A DNA stretch of 64,000 nt from an uncultured Comamonas sp. GTDB lineage: Bacteria; Pseudomonadota; Gammaproteobacteria; Burkholderiales; Burkholderiaceae_C. Positions 28,881-38,185 of this stretch are shown here, one piece after another; position 1 is the stretch's first letter; each line of letters starts with the position of its first letter. Location: the NCBI GenBank assembly GCA_947306475.1, contig CAMZGS010000004.1:186001-250000 (forward strand). The letters run 5' to 3'. The notes under the pieces were generated by a model. The model had not been told where the DNA came from and made no database searches. It worked only from the letters and a program-made list of their open reading frames with translations. The translations under genes and the position numbers were made by a program.

Positions 28881-29915
28881 TCAGAAGCTGTGCCGCAGAC
28901 CGAGCTCATAGCCGGTCACGTTCTTGCCCGCCACCACCGAGTGCGCCAGCGAGGTGCCCAGCTTGCGGTTGGCGTTGTCATCGTTGCGCATGTGCGCCAG
29001 GGTGGCGTACAGCTCGGTGCGCTTGGACAGCCTGTAGCCATAGCCCAGTGCCAGGCGCATGGAGTCACGCTCATCGCGCTTCTTGTCCTTGTACCAGGTG
29101 ACCGCTGCGCGCAGCTCGCCGGGGCCCGCGGGCGCCTTCACGCCCACGCTGAACAGATCCACACGCTGCTGGTTGCCGCGCTCGCTGGCCAGCAGCACCA
29201 TGGGCGTGAAGCCGCCAAAATTGTAGGAGGCGCCCAGGTTGAAATTTTTGTAGTTGACGGTATCGGCCGCCGTGCCACCCTTGACCAGGCCGTAGCCCAG
29301 CGCCACATTCAGCGGCCCGTTGGCATAACCCAGACGCACGCCCATGCTGCTGGACAGGCTGTTGCTGTTGCCCTTGGCCTTTTCGCCAAAAGCGTAGCTG
29401 GCTTGGCCGTAGATGCCGTTCATCTTGGGCAGCAGGTAGCTGACGCTGTTGGAGCTGCGCTTGGGGTTGCTGCCTTCCAGGGTGCCATCGGCCGAGCTGC
29501 TGATCAGGTTGTGGCCGCTGATGGCGCCCATGCCCGAGTCGCCAAAGGCGTGGAACGTCTCTAGGTTCTGGTAGGTAGGCGTCTTGTCGCGGCCCAGGCG
29601 CAACTCACCGAAGTCGCCCAGCACGCTGATGGTGGAGCGCCGATCGAACTTAAAGCCCGAGCCGCCGTCGTCCACGTTGATGCCGCCTTCGAGCCAGAAA
29701 CCGGCCTTCAGGCCATTGCCCAGGTCTTCCACACCGCGAAAGCCCAGACGGCTGCTGGAGTTGCCGCCATTGGCCATGCCGGTGACGGAACCATCCTTGG
29801 TGGAGATATGGGCCAGCGAGGCGTCCACCACGCCAAACAGGTTGACGCTGGAACTTTGTGCCATGGCGCCAGTGGCCGCGCCCAGGGCGGCAAGGGCTAG
29901 GAGTGTGCGTTGCAT
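28881..29915 (-). CDS. General porin, outer-membrane trimeric beta-barrel
   Basis: A 344-residue outer-membrane protein of the betaproteobacterial porin family. The signal peptide (MQRTLLALAALGAATGAMA) is followed by SSVNLFGVVDASLAHI, the usual first strand. SRLGFRGVEDLGNGLKAGFWLEGG and the C-terminal YELGLRHSF, with the terminal Phe read by the BAM machinery, are also typical. It forms channels for small hydrophilic solutes. The ATG at 29915 is chosen over an in-frame one 15 codons upstream because it begins the signal peptide. It is divergent from panD. Confidence 0.93.
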   Translation of the reverse strand: MQRTLLALAALGAATGAMAQSSSVNLFGVVDASLAHISTKDGSVTGMANGGNSSSRLGFRGVEDLGNGLKAGFWLEGGINVDDGGSGFKFDRRSTISVLGDFGELRLGRDKTPTYQNLETFHAFGDSGMGAISGHNLISSSADGTLEGSNPKRSSNSVSYLLPKMNGIYGQASYAFGEKAKGNSNSLSSSMGVRLGYANGPLNVALGYGLVKGGTAADTVNYKNFNLGASYNFGGFTPMVLLASERGNQQRVDLFSVGVKAPAGPGELRAAVTWYKDKKRDERDSMRLALGYGYRLSKRTELYATLAHMRNDDNANRKLGTSLAHSVVAGKNVTGYELGLRHSF

Positions 29916-29996
29916 ATTGTCGATGTGCTGTGAAGTCAATGGAAAGGCGAAAAATTGCAAAAAGCCCGGGGGCTGAACGCATTACACAAATGCCAT

Positions 29997-30026
29997 GTGA
30001 CAAGTACGTGAAATCCCGCCTAGACT
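29997..30026 (+). promoter_or_regulatory. Candidate sigma-70 promoter for panD
   Basis: GTGACA at 29997-30002 and TAGACT at 30021-30026 are separated by 18 bases and placed about 70 bases before the panD start. The match is partial. Confidence 0.3.
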
Positions 30027-30093
30027 GCGCGCTTTTCGACTCCCGTCAGCCACTACAGGCCAGCACTTTGGCCCAGAACCTAGCGAGAAACCC

Positions 30094-30477
30094 ATGCTGC
30101 GTACCCTGCTGAAATCCAAGATCCACCGCGTCAAGACCACACACTGCGAGCTGCACTACGAAGGCTCCTGCGCCATCGATGAAGACCTGCTGGATGCCGC
30201 CAACATCTGCGAGAACGAACAAGTCCACATCTGGAACATCGACAACGGCGAGCGCTTTGTCACCTACGCCATCAAGGGCGAGCGTGGCAGCGGCATGATC
30301 TCGGTCAACGGCTCGGCCGCGCGCCGCGCCTGCGTGGGCGATCTGCTGATCATTGCCAGCTTTGCCCAGGTGGACGAAAAGGATGTGCCCAACCACAAGC
30401 CGCAACTGGTCTTCGTCAACGAGAAAAACCAGCAGGTGCAGCTGCGCCACCACGTCCCCACGCAGACCCTGTCGTAA
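30094..30477 (+). CDS. panD: Aspartate 1-decarboxylase proenzyme
   Basis: A 127-residue enzyme making beta-alanine for pantothenate. The self-cleavage site is intact: YEGSC with Gly24-Ser25, where Ser25 becomes the pyruvoyl group. Also visible are the N-terminal [12 protein letters not shown] with catalytic Lys9, and [16 protein letters not shown]. The beta-alanine would be joined to pantoate by PanC, encoded at 37.3 kb. The gene is alone between the porin and repeat copy 4. Confidence 0.97.
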   Translation: MLRTLLKSKIHRVKTTHCELHYEGSCAIDEDLLDAANICENEQVHIWNIDNGERFVTYAIKGERGSGMISVNGSAARRACVGDLLIIASFAQVDEKDVPNHKPQLVFVNEKNQQVQLRHHVPTQTLS

Positions 30478-30520
30478 CCGGGTTGTGCGGCAGCGCCACC
30501 TGCCGCATGCTGCAAACTCC

Positions 30521-30614
30521 TAAAAAAAGAGCTGCAAGCGCTGATGCATATTGGATTTCAGACCAAAAACATCTTGAAATCCTTTGCTGATCAGCGCCTG
30601 CAGCTCCTCTTTTG
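30521..30614. repeat. Dispersed palindromic repeat, copy 4
   Basis: The outer arms are AAAAGAGCTGCAAGCGCTGAT (about 30526-30545) and ATCAGCGCCTGCAGCTCCTCTTTT (about 30590-30613). The inner arms are GGATTTCAGA and TCTTGAAATCC. It lies between panD and the convergent Aer-like PAS gene, whose stop codon is six bases beyond it. Confidence 0.8.
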
Positions 30615-30620
30615 CAGTCA

Positions 30621-31121
30621 TCAACCCCGTCGCCAGCGCCCGGCGCACCCGACCCAGCCCACACGCTGCAACTCGCCATGGTGCAGGCGATAGCGCACGC
30701 GGCCCGTGCGCTCATCCTCCTTCATGAGGGCATACAGCGCCTGTGCCTTCTGCACCTGCTCACGGCTGGGCTGGGTGCGCACCGAGAGATAACCCGTGAT
30801 CTCGTCACCGGCACGCAACGGCGTGACATTGGCCTGCACCCAGTAGAAGTCACCGTCCTTGCGCCGGTTCTTCACAATGCCGGTCCACGGCTGACCGGCG
30901 CGAATGGTGGCCCACAAATCAAAAAATGCCGCGCTGGGCATGTCTGGATGACGAATGATGTTGTGCGCCTGGCCCAGCAGCTCGGCTTCGGCAAATCCAC
31001 TGACCTCCAGGAATGCCGGATTGCAGTAGGTGATGTGGCCTTTGGTATCCGTGACCGAAACCAGCGTCTCGTTCTGGCCGAAACAGTATTCGCGGTCGGT
31101 AATTGGCGAATTGATGCGCAT
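30621..31121 (-). CDS. Short Aer-like PAS-domain protein, probably truncated
   Basis: A 166-residue cytosolic protein. Residues about 8-120 are a PAS domain of the Aer aerotaxis type (YCNPAFLEVSGFAEAELLGQAHNIIRHPDMP, WTGIVKNRRKDGDFYWV, GYLSVRTQPSREQV), which in Aer binds FAD. In Aer receptors the PAS domain is followed by membrane helices, HAMP and a methyl-accepting signalling domain; all are missing. The tail (QRVGWVGCAGRWRRG) looks unrelated, and the stop lies six bases from repeat copy 4. It could be a remnant cut by the repeat or a free-standing PAS protein. It starts 93 bases downstream of the globin-coupled c-di-GMP gene on the same strand. Confidence 0.75.
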   Translation of the reverse strand: MRINSPITDREYCFGQNETLVSVTDTKGHITYCNPAFLEVSGFAEAELLGQAHNIIRHPDMPSAAFFDLWATIRAGQPWTGIVKNRRKDGDFYWVQANVTPLRAGDEITGYLSVRTQPSREQVQKAQALYALMKEDERTGRVRYRLHHGELQRVGWVGCAGRWRRG

Positions 31122-31214
31122 CCTTGAAACTCACTTTGCGTAAATCCGCCCAATCAAACAGCGGAAACAAAGTGTGACACCAAGCATGGCGTTGCGCCAG
31201 TGCTGTTTGCGCTA

Positions 31215-33710
31215 TCAGTATGAACGCCAATGCTTTTCCAGCTCCTGCGCTGGCAGCGGCCGGCTTATCAGATACCCCTGAATCTCATCGCATTGCAGGG
31301 CACGCAATGCATTCAATTGATCGTTTGTCTCCACACCTTCGGCCACCGTGCGCAGGCGCAGCGCGCGTGCCATGCCAATCACGGCGGTGACGATGGCCAT
31401 GCTGCCACTATCGGCCAGCATATTGGCAATAAAGGCCATATCGATCTTCAAACGCGCCAGTGGCAGTTTATGCAGGCGGGCCAGTGAGGAATAACCGGTT
31501 CCAAAATCATCAATCGCCAAAGAAAAACCCATTGCCACCAGCTGTTGCGTGGTTTTACTGGCCTGATCGGCATTGCGCATCAAGGCCGTCTCGGTAATCT
31601 CCAGCTCAATGGCCTGGGGCGGCACCTGGTGACGTTGCACCAGTTCCAGCGCCTGCTCGGCAAAGCCGTCGATCACGGAAACCTCTTCCGCCGATACGTT
31701 CACCGCAATGCTGGGCGCATCGGTCCAGCCCGCATCGCGCCAGGCACGCCACTGGCGTGCAGCAGCCTCCAGCGCCCAGGCATCGAGTGCAGCAATCAGG
31801 CCGCGCTCTTCCGCCACCGGAATGAATTCCGCCGGACTGACCCAACCCCACTGCGCGTCGTGCCAGCGCATCAGCGCCTCCACTCCACACAGGCGGCCGC
31901 TGACCAGATCCACCTTGGGCTGATAGTGCAGTTGCAGGCCGCCATCGGTCAGCGCCTGCTTCAGGCGCTGCGCCACGGCAATGCGGCGCAGCTGCTGCTG
32001 GTGCATGCCGGACTCGTACAGCAGGTAGCCGCCGCCCTGGGCCTTGATCTGGTACATCGCCAGATCGGCGCAGTGCAGCAGGCTGCCGACGCTGTCGGCA
32101 TGCTCGGGATACAACGCCACCCCCACGCTGCCGCCGATGCTGTAGGCCCGGCCCCGGATCTGCAAGGGCCGGTGCAGCATGGCATCCAGCTGCTGCGCCA
32201 GCGCCAGCGCATCCTCCTCTGGCGCAAGCAGGCGCGCGCACATGAATTCATCGCCCCCCAGCCGGGCCAGCACATCGCTGGGGCGAATCCGGGCCTGCAC
32301 CTGGGTAGCGACGGTCTGCAGCACGTGATCGCCCATGCTGTGGCCCAGGGTGTCGTTGATTTCCTTGAAGCGGTCCAGGTCGATGAACAGCAGCACCACG
32401 CGCGCGCCCTGCTCCCGGGCCTGCTTCAGCAGCTCGCCCAGCAGCTCCAGCCCATGCTGGCGATTGGCCAGGCCGGTCAGCGCATCGAACAAGGCCAGGC
32501 GGCGGATGTGCTCCTCCGCCAGGTGACGCTCGGTGATATCCAGCACCGTGCCATAACCACGCGTGGGCACGCCCTGGGCATCGTTTTCAAATGCGCAGCG
32601 CACCTCCACCCAGCGCGGCGACTGACCGTGTGTGGTGCGCACCAGAAACACACCGCGTCCCTGGGACAGACAGGTGCGCCACTGGGCCTGCACCCGCTCC
32701 CGGTCGTCCGGGTGCACGCAATCGAGCAGGCCGCTGGAGTTCTGCTTCGTGCCACTGGCGCAACCCAGAATGCGGGCAGCCTGGGGGGTCAGATCCACCT
32801 GCCCATCGAGCATGGACTGCCAGGTGCCGATGTTGGCCACTTCCTGGGCCTGGAGCAGATCGCGCTGGAGCTGCCTTTGCTCGCGCAGGTCCTGCACCGA
32901 CAGCAGCACCCGCACCGGTGCACCCGCATGCGGCGCGGGCATGGCAAAGGCGGTCACGGCCACGGGAATGGCCAGCCGCTGCCCCAGCGGGAGCACGTCC
33001 AGCACCTCCTGCACCCGTTGCTCCTGCAAGGCCTTGTGCGCCAGGGCCACCAGGTTGCCCTGCTGCAACCACTGGTGCAGGGGGGTGCCGGTCAATTGCT
33101 CCATCCGGCAGCCCAGCAACTGCGCAAACGCATGGTTGGCAAAGACCACCTCCATCTCGGCCGTCACCACCAGCGTGCCGTAGGGCAGATGGGTGAAGGC
33201 AGCGCCGTAGTCACGCAACTCGGTGATCAGCTGATCGCGCAGGTCGATGTAGGTATCGATGGCGATGCCCATGTCCAGGAACACCACCTTGGTCAGCGCG
33301 CGCAGGGCCGCCTGCCGCTCCTGGGACGACAAGGCGGGCAGCTCGACAACCTGCGGCAGCAAGGCGCACAGGTAGTAGCTATAGGCCCCCAGGTACCACC
33401 CCGGCGGCAGGCCGATGCGCGCGTGCGCCAGGCCCACGCGCTCGCGATCCAGGCCATAGGACTCGTCGTAGTTGCCCGCCGTCAGCCGCTTCAGGTAGGT
33501 CAGCTGCGCGCGCTTGAGGCGCTGCAACACCTGCGCATCGGGCAACAAGGCACGCAGGGGGGGATACTCCACCAGATGGCGGTAAAAGCCGTCCACCAGC
33601 GCGGGCAGACCATCCTCCAGAGCGCGATGCAGCCGGACCAGAGCCCGCTCGTCGTCGGCGTCCAGACGCAAAAAATGCTTGCGCATCGAAAAGGATGGTT
33701 GCTGCTTCAT
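31215..33710 (-). CDS. Globin-coupled sensor with PAS, GGDEF and EAL domains
   Basis: An 831-residue cytosolic c-di-GMP enzyme. Residues about 10-165 form a globin-coupled sensor (protoglobin) domain with proximal haem ligand His96 in RVGLAHARIGLP, so oxygen or NO is the likely signal. Two PAS-like regions follow (about 170-400). The GGDEF motif at 485-489 has an RxxD inhibitory site just upstream. The EAL motif at 611-613 is backed by EITETALMRN, DDFGTGYSS and VAEGVET, so both synthesis and hydrolysis of c-di-GMP look possible. The first ATG (33710) has GAGGA close upstream; an in-frame ATG at 33686 is an alternative. A perfect FNR-type site lies about 200 bases upstream. Confidence 0.92.
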   Translation of the reverse strand: MKQQPSFSMRKHFLRLDADDERALVRLHRALEDGLPALVDGFYRHLVEYPPLRALLPDAQVLQRLKRAQLTYLKRLTAGNYDESYGLDRERVGLAHARIGLPPGWYLGAYSYYLCALLPQVVELPALSSQERQAALRALTKVVFLDMGIAIDTYIDLRDQLITELRDYGAAFTHLPYGTLVVTAEMEVVFANHAFAQLLGCRMEQLTGTPLHQWLQQGNLVALAHKALQEQRVQEVLDVLPLGQRLAIPVAVTAFAMPAPHAGAPVRVLLSVQDLREQRQLQRDLLQAQEVANIGTWQSMLDGQVDLTPQAARILGCASGTKQNSSGLLDCVHPDDRERVQAQWRTCLSQGRGVFLVRTTHGQSPRWVEVRCAFENDAQGVPTRGYGTVLDITERHLAEEHIRRLALFDALTGLANRQHGLELLGELLKQAREQGARVVLLFIDLDRFKEINDTLGHSMGDHVLQTVATQVQARIRPSDVLARLGGDEFMCARLLAPEEDALALAQQLDAMLHRPLQIRGRAYSIGGSVGVALYPEHADSVGSLLHCADLAMYQIKAQGGGYLLYESGMHQQQLRRIAVAQRLKQALTDGGLQLHYQPKVDLVSGRLCGVEALMRWHDAQWGWVSPAEFIPVAEERGLIAALDAWALEAAARQWRAWRDAGWTDAPSIAVNVSAEEVSVIDGFAEQALELVQRHQVPPQAIELEITETALMRNADQASKTTQQLVAMGFSLAIDDFGTGYSSLARLHKLPLARLKIDMAFIANMLADSGSMAIVTAVIGMARALRLRTVAEGVETNDQLNALRALQCDEIQGYLISRPLPAQELEKHWRSY

Positions 33711-33905
33711 GTCCTCGGCAAATCGCGTGGCGGCACACGCAAATCATTGATACAAGCTATTGATTTATGGTAACCATTGTTCCAGGTAATTTTATGGTGC
33801 AAAACCTGCTCAATCCCTGAGGTCGCATCCAGCGCCGCCCACCAAAAAATGCGCGCCTTGCCACGGTTTTTGCATGCTATGCAGGCTGATTTGCCCGATT
33901 CTAAT

Positions 33906-33919
33906 TTGATAAATATCAA
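33906..33919. promoter_or_regulatory. Perfect FNR/Anr-type binding site
   Basis: TTGATAAATATCAA matches the FNR consensus TTGAT-N4-ATCAA at every defined base. It lies upstream of the globin-coupled c-di-GMP gene, which is transcribed leftward from 33710. At the usual -41.5 position it would drive a start near 33870-33880 and a leader of about 160 bases. Confidence 0.65.
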
Positions 33920-34086
33920 ACATTTGGCAACAAAACTTGACGCATTCCCCCAAAACATCAAGGAAAGCGGCTCATTTTCCAGAGGAAGTCGGCGCATGCA
34001 CGCCCCCATTCAGCACCGAATGGGTAAAGCTCTTTTGCAATCAACAGTTGCAACACTGCAACACCCCCGGGACAACGCCAGAACGC

Positions 34087-34114
34087 AAAAAGGGCAAGGA
34101 TGGCTCCTTGCCCT
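34087..34114 (-). terminator. Intrinsic terminator after nadA
   Basis: Read leftward: AGGGCAAGGA, loop GCCA, TCCTTGCCCT, then TTTTGC. It is placed about 60 bases past the nadA stop. Confidence 0.85.
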
Positions 34115-34172
34115 GGTGTGTGGGTGGGAATGTGTGCAGGGAAGCACCTTCGCGCAGAAGGGCTCCCCGCTG

Positions 34173-35291
34173 TCAGGCGGCGCCCAGGTGGGGCACCAGC
34201 GCTCCGGCGTTCTGGCCGTTCTTCAGCGCGGCGGTGAAGGCCAGCATGCGGTCGATGGGCACGCAGGCGCGCGGGATGATGGCCGGATCGACCTGCACCG
34301 CGTTGGCCCCCGTCTCCAGCACATGCGCCACACCGGCCAGGCCGTTCATCGCCATCCAGGGGCAGTGCGCGCAACTCTTGCAGGTGGCGCTGTTGCCCGC
34401 GGTGGGCGCCTCGATGAACACCTTGTCGGGGTTCAGGGTGCGCAGCTTGTGCATCATGCCCTTGTCGGTGGCGACGATGAATTCCTTGGCGTCCAGCTCC
34501 CGGGCGGCCTTCAGGATGGCGCTGGTCGAACCCACGGCATCGGCCAGGGCCACGACTTCGGCGGGACTTTCCGGGTGCACCAGCACCTTGGCGTGGGGGT
34601 GCTCCTGCTTCAGCTGCTCCAGCTCCAGCGCCTTGAACTCGTCGTGCACGATGCAGGCGCCATTCCAGAACAGCATGTCGGCGCCGGTTTCGCGCTGGAT
34701 GTAGCTACCCAGGTGGCGATCCGGCGCCCACAGGATCTTGTGGCCCTTGTCCTTCAGGGCCTTGACCACATCCAGCGCGCAGCTGGAGGTCACCAGCCAG
34801 TCGGCGCGCGCCTTCACCGCTGCGCTGGTGTTGGCATAGACCACCACGGTGCGATCGGGGTGCTGGTCGCAAAAGGCGCTGAACGCATCGACCGGGCAAC
34901 CCAGGTCCAGCGAGCAGGTGGCATCCAGATCGGGCATCAGCACGGTCTTTTCGGGCGAGAGGATCTTGGCCGTCTCGCCCATGAAGCGCACGCCGCTGAC
35001 CACCAGCGTCTGCGCGGCGTGGTCGCGGCCAAAGCGGGCCATCTCCAGCGAGTCGCTGACGATGCCGCCGGTTTCCTCGGCCAGATCCTGCAGGTCCGGG
35101 TGCACGTAGTAGTGCGAGACCATGACCGCATTTTTCTCTTTGAGCAGACGGCGGATCTTGTCCTTGAGCGCCGCGCGCTCGGCTTCGGAGGGCTCGGGCG
35201 GCACGCGCGCCCAGGCGTATTTGGTGGAACAGACCGCACCTTCAGCGGGCTGTTCGTATTCGACGTCAATCACTTGGGGCTTTTGGGACAT
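34173..35291 (-). CDS. nadA: Quinolinate synthase A
   Basis: A 372-residue [4Fe-4S] enzyme that condenses iminoaspartate with dihydroxyacetone phosphate to quinolinate. Recognisable segments are [62 protein letters not shown] and [17 protein letters not shown], which hold the cluster cysteines. The ATG overlaps the nadC stop by one base (TAATG), so the order of translation is nadC then nadA with coupling. A terminator follows. Confidence 0.97.
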   Translation of the reverse strand: MSQKPQVIDVEYEQPAEGAVCSTKYAWARVPPEPSEAERAALKDKIRRLLKEKNAVMVSHYYVHPDLQDLAEETGGIVSDSLEMARFGRDHAAQTLVVSGVRFMGETAKILSPEKTVLMPDLDATCSLDLGCPVDAFSAFCDQHPDRTVVVYANTSAAVKARADWLVTSSCALDVVKALKDKGHKILWAPDRHLGSYIQRETGADMLFWNGACIVHDEFKALELEQLKQEHPHAKVLVHPESPAEVVALADAVGSTSAILKAARELDAKEFIVATDKGMMHKLRTLNPDKVFIEAPTAGNSATCKSCAHCPWMAMNGLAGVAHVLETGANAVQVDPAIIPRACVPIDRMLAFTAALKNGQNAGALVPHLGAA

Positions 35292-36136
35292 TACAACTCC
35301 TGCACACGCATGGAAAAGTCGGTGGCCTTGACATCCTTGGTCAGGGCACCGATGGAGATGCGATCCACGCCGGTCTCGGCCAGCGTGCGCACTCCCTCCA
35401 GGGTCACGCCGCCGGAGATTTCCAGAATCGCCCGGCCCGCGTTGATCTGCACCGCCTGGCGCAGATCCTCAAGGGGCATATTGTCCAGCAGCACCATGCG
35501 TGCGCCGGCGTCCAGGGCTTCTTGCAGCTGCGCCAGGGTTTCCACCTCGATTTCGATGAAGCTGGCCTGCCCGGCCACGGCTTGTGCCGCACGCAGCACC
35601 GGCGTGACGCCACCGGCAGCGGCAATGTGGTTTTCCTTGATCAGCACCGCGTCGTACAGGCCAATGCGGTGGTTGACGCCACCGCCCACGGCCACGGCGT
35701 ACTTCTGCGCCAGGCGCAGGCCGGGGATGGTCTTGCGCGTATCGACAATCGCTGCGCGCGTGCCGCGCACCGCTTCCACATAGGTCGCCGTTTTGGTGGC
35801 CACGCCAGACAGCAGTTGCAGAAAATTGAGCGCCGTGCGCTCGGCCGAGAGCAGCGCGCGCGCATCGCCCGTCATCTCCAGCACCACCTGATCGGGGGCG
35901 CAGCGCTGGCCTTCGGGCACATGCCAGGTCAGCTGCACTGCGGGGTCCAGCGCACGCAGCGCCGCCTCGGCCCAGGGGGCTCCACAGATCACGGCACTCT
36001 CGCGCGCCAGGATGCGCGCCTGCACGCGCTGGCCAGCGGGCACCAGAGCGGCGGTCAAATCACCTGCGCCAACGTCTTCCTGCAGGGCGCGCTGCACATC
36101 CGCCGCAACCTGAGCGGCAAGTATTTCGGGGTTCAT
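35291..36136 (-). CDS. nadC: Nicotinate-nucleotide pyrophosphorylase (carboxylating)
   Basis: A 281-residue quinolinate phosphoribosyltransferase that converts quinolinate and PRPP to nicotinate mononucleotide. Family landmarks are [14 protein letters not shown] near the N-terminus, [39 protein letters not shown] with the phosphate-binding basic residues, and [11 protein letters not shown]. The frame is open another 76 codons upstream, but homology starts at the ATG at 36136. It forms an operon with nadA and is divergent from panB. Confidence 0.96.
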   Translation of the reverse strand: MNPEILAAQVAADVQRALQEDVGAGDLTAALVPAGQRVQARILARESAVICGAPWAEAALRALDPAVQLTWHVPEGQRCAPDQVVLEMTGDARALLSAERTALNFLQLLSGVATKTATYVEAVRGTRAAIVDTRKTIPGLRLAQKYAVAVGGGVNHRIGLYDAVLIKENHIAAAGGVTPVLRAAQAVAGQASFIEIEVETLAQLQEALDAGARMVLLDNMPLEDLRQAVQINAGRAILEISGGVTLEGVRTLAETGVDRISIGALTKDVKATDFSMRVQEL

Positions 36137-36335
36137 AAGTTCACAAACGGGCGGTTTCCCGGTTTCCTCCAATGGGGCGCCAAGCATAGCGGCAACCTCC
36201 CCAGTCTGCGCCCTTGCCCCGCCGAACCGGGATGCCCGCCCGGAAAAACAAGGGCTTTGCCGGGCACTGGCGCCACCGCAGCGCAGGGCATAGACTCGCG
36301 GCTTTTGCTTTTCAGCCCTTCCAGGAGACACACTG

Positions 36336-37217
36336 ATGACAGCTGACAGTGCCGCACCCGGCACGCCCTACGGCACCATTCCGCCCGCCTCGCCCCTGCC
36401 GCAGCGCAAGCCCATCAGCCTGCCGCGCCTGGCGCAAATGCGCGCAGCCGGCGAGAAGATCACCATGCTCACCGCCTACGACGCCACCTTTGCCGCCGTG
36501 GCCGATGCGGCCGGGGTGGAGACCATCCTGGTCGGCGACTCCCTGGGCATGGTCTGCCAGGGCCTGTCCAGCACCATGGGGGTGACGCTGGAGACCATGG
36601 CCTACCACACCGCCAGCGTCGCCCGCGGTCTGCGCCGTGCCCAGGGCACCGCCTGGGTGGTGGCCGATCTGCCCTACGGCAGCTATCAGGAATCGCCCGC
36701 GCAGGCCGTGCGCAGCGCCACCGCCCTGATGCAGGCGGGCGCGCACATGGTCAAGCTCGAAGGCGGCGGCTGGACGGCGCCCACCGTGCGTTTTCTGGTC
36801 GAGCGCGGCATCCCCGTCTGCGCCCACCTGGGCCTGACGCCGCAGACCGTGCACGCCCTGGGCGGCTACCGCGTGCAGGGCCGAGGCGATGCCGCTGCCG
36901 CCGAGCTGCGCCGCCACGCCCTGGAGCTGCAGGACGCCGGTGCCGCCATGATGGTGCTGGAGATGGTGCCCGCGCAGCTGGCCGCCAGCCTGACGCAGGA
37001 GCTGGTGCACTGCCACACCATCGGCATCGGCGCAGGCAACGGCACCGCCGGCCAGGTGCTGGTGCTGCACGACATGCTGGGCATGAACCTGGGCAAGATG
37101 CCGCGCTTTGTGCGCAACTTTATGCAAGAGAGCAGCAGCATCAAAGACGCCATGGCCGCCTACGTGCGCGCCGTCAAGGACGGCAGCTTCCCCGACAACG
37201 AGCTGCACGCTTGGTAA
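36336..37217 (+). CDS. panB: 3-methyl-2-oxobutanoate hydroxymethyltransferase
   Basis: A 293-residue enzyme making ketopantoate from 2-ketoisovalerate and methylene-tetrahydrofolate. [31 protein letters not shown] carries the metal-binding Asp, followed by [25 protein letters not shown] and KLEGGGW. AGGAGA at about 36322 supports the start. panC follows after 113 bases, with repeat copy 5 in between. Confidence 0.97.
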   Translation: MTADSAAPGTPYGTIPPASPLPQRKPISLPRLAQMRAAGEKITMLTAYDATFAAVADAAGVETILVGDSLGMVCQGLSSTMGVTLETMAYHTASVARGLRRAQGTAWVVADLPYGSYQESPAQAVRSATALMQAGAHMVKLEGGGWTAPTVRFLVERGIPVCAHLGLTPQTVHALGGYRVQGRGDAAAAELRRHALELQDAGAAMMVLEMVPAQLAASLTQELVHCHTIGIGAGNGTAGQVLVLHDMLGMNLGKMPRFVRNFMQESSSIKDAMAAYVRAVKDGSFPDNELHAW

Positions 37218-37227
37218 GCACACCACT

Positions 37228-37322
37228 CTATTTTTATGAGCTGCTTGCGCTGGTGAATACTGGTTTTAAAGGACATTTCCATCTGAAATTCCCGTATATC
37301 CAGCGTAACCAGCTCTCTATTT
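37228..37322. repeat. Dispersed palindromic repeat, copy 5 (degenerate), between panB and panC
   Basis: The left arm ATGAGCTGCTTGCGCTGGTGAATA and right arm TATCCAGCGTAACCAGCTCTCTAT are still complementary with mismatches. The inner arms GGTTTTAAAGG and ATCTGAAATTCCC are decayed. The repeat fills the panB-panC gap and ends eight bases before the panC start codon. Confidence 0.65.
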
Positions 37323-37330
37323 CGAAGCAC

Positions 37331-38179
37331 ATGCACATCGTACACACCATCCCCGAACTGCGCGCCGCTCTTGCCGGGCGTGGCCGTCCCGCCTTCGTGC
37401 CCACCATGGGCAATCTGCACGCCGGGCACATTGCCCTGGTGCGCCAGGCCAAGCCGCTGGGTGACGTGCAGGTCACCAGCATCTTCGTCAACCGCCTGCA
37501 GTTTTTGCCGCACGAAGATTTTGATAGCTACCCGCGCACGCTGCAGGCCGATTGCGAGCAGCTGCAAGCGGTGGGCTGCGACATCGTCTTTGCGCCCAAG
37601 GAAAGCGATTTGTACCCGCAGCCGCAAACCTTCAAGGTGCAACCCGACCCGCAACTGGCCGACATTCTGGAAGGCCACTTTCGCCCCGGCTTTTTCACCG
37701 GTGTGTGCACTGTGGTGATGAAACTGTTTGCCGCCGTCTTTGGCACCACCGGCGGCGGCAGCGCCGTGTTTGGCAAGAAGGACTACCAGCAACTGCTGGT
37801 GCTGCGCCGCATGGTGGAGCAGTTTGCCCTGCCCATCACCATCGTCGGCGCCGAGATCGAGCGTGCCGAAGGCGGCCTGGCGCTGAGCTCGCGCAATGGC
37901 TACCTGAGCGCCGAGCAGCGCCAGCAGGCCCAGGCCCTGTCGCGCGCCCTGGCCGCGCTGGCACAGGCTGCGCGCCAGGGTCAGGCACCGCTGGAACAGC
38001 TGGAAGCCCAGGCCAGCGCCGCCCTCAACGCTCAGGGCTGGCAGACCGACTACCTCACCGTGCGCCAGCGCCACAACCTGCTGCCGCCCCCACAGGCCGA
38101 TCTGGCCACCGCCCCGCTGGTGGCCCTGGGGGCTGCGCGCCTGGGCAGCACGCGCCTGATCGACAACCTGGAGTTCTAA
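37331..38179 (+). CDS. panC: Pantothenate synthetase
   Basis: A 282-residue ATP-dependent ligase joining pantoate and beta-alanine. The nucleotidyl-transferase HxGH motif is PTMGNLHAGHIALV, and the second ATP-site segment is VFGKKDYQQL, with ALSSRNGYLS further on. The ATG at 37331 begins MHIVHTIPELRAAL; the frame continues upstream through the repeat, but that part is not homologous. No clear RBS is visible, and translation may depend on the repeat-derived leader. Confidence 0.95.
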   Translation: MHIVHTIPELRAALAGRGRPAFVPTMGNLHAGHIALVRQAKPLGDVQVTSIFVNRLQFLPHEDFDSYPRTLQADCEQLQAVGCDIVFAPKESDLYPQPQTFKVQPDPQLADILEGHFRPGFFTGVCTVVMKLFAAVFGTTGGGSAVFGKKDYQQLLVLRRMVEQFALPITIVGAEIERAEGGLALSSRNGYLSAEQRQQAQALSRALAALAQAARQGQAPLEQLEAQASAALNAQGWQTDYLTVRQRHNLLPPPQADLATAPLVALGAARLGSTRLIDNLEF

Positions 38180-38185
38180 AAAGCG

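Larger units (their letters stand above)
33711..34172. other. 462-base intergenic region with FNR-type site and nadA terminator
   Basis: No gene is supported. The region is AT-richer at 33730-33960 and contains a perfect TTGAT-N4-ATCAA site. A terminator for leftward nadA transcription sits at 34087-34114. A degenerate piece resembling the dispersed repeat (CAAGCTATTGA near 33755) is also present. Confidence 0.6.

Noticed and set aside
31545-33773. A 742-codon rightward open frame opposite the globin-coupled sensor gene
   Set aside because: It is the antisense of a clear five-domain protein. The His/Gln/Leu-rich translation is typical of antisense frames in high-GC genes.
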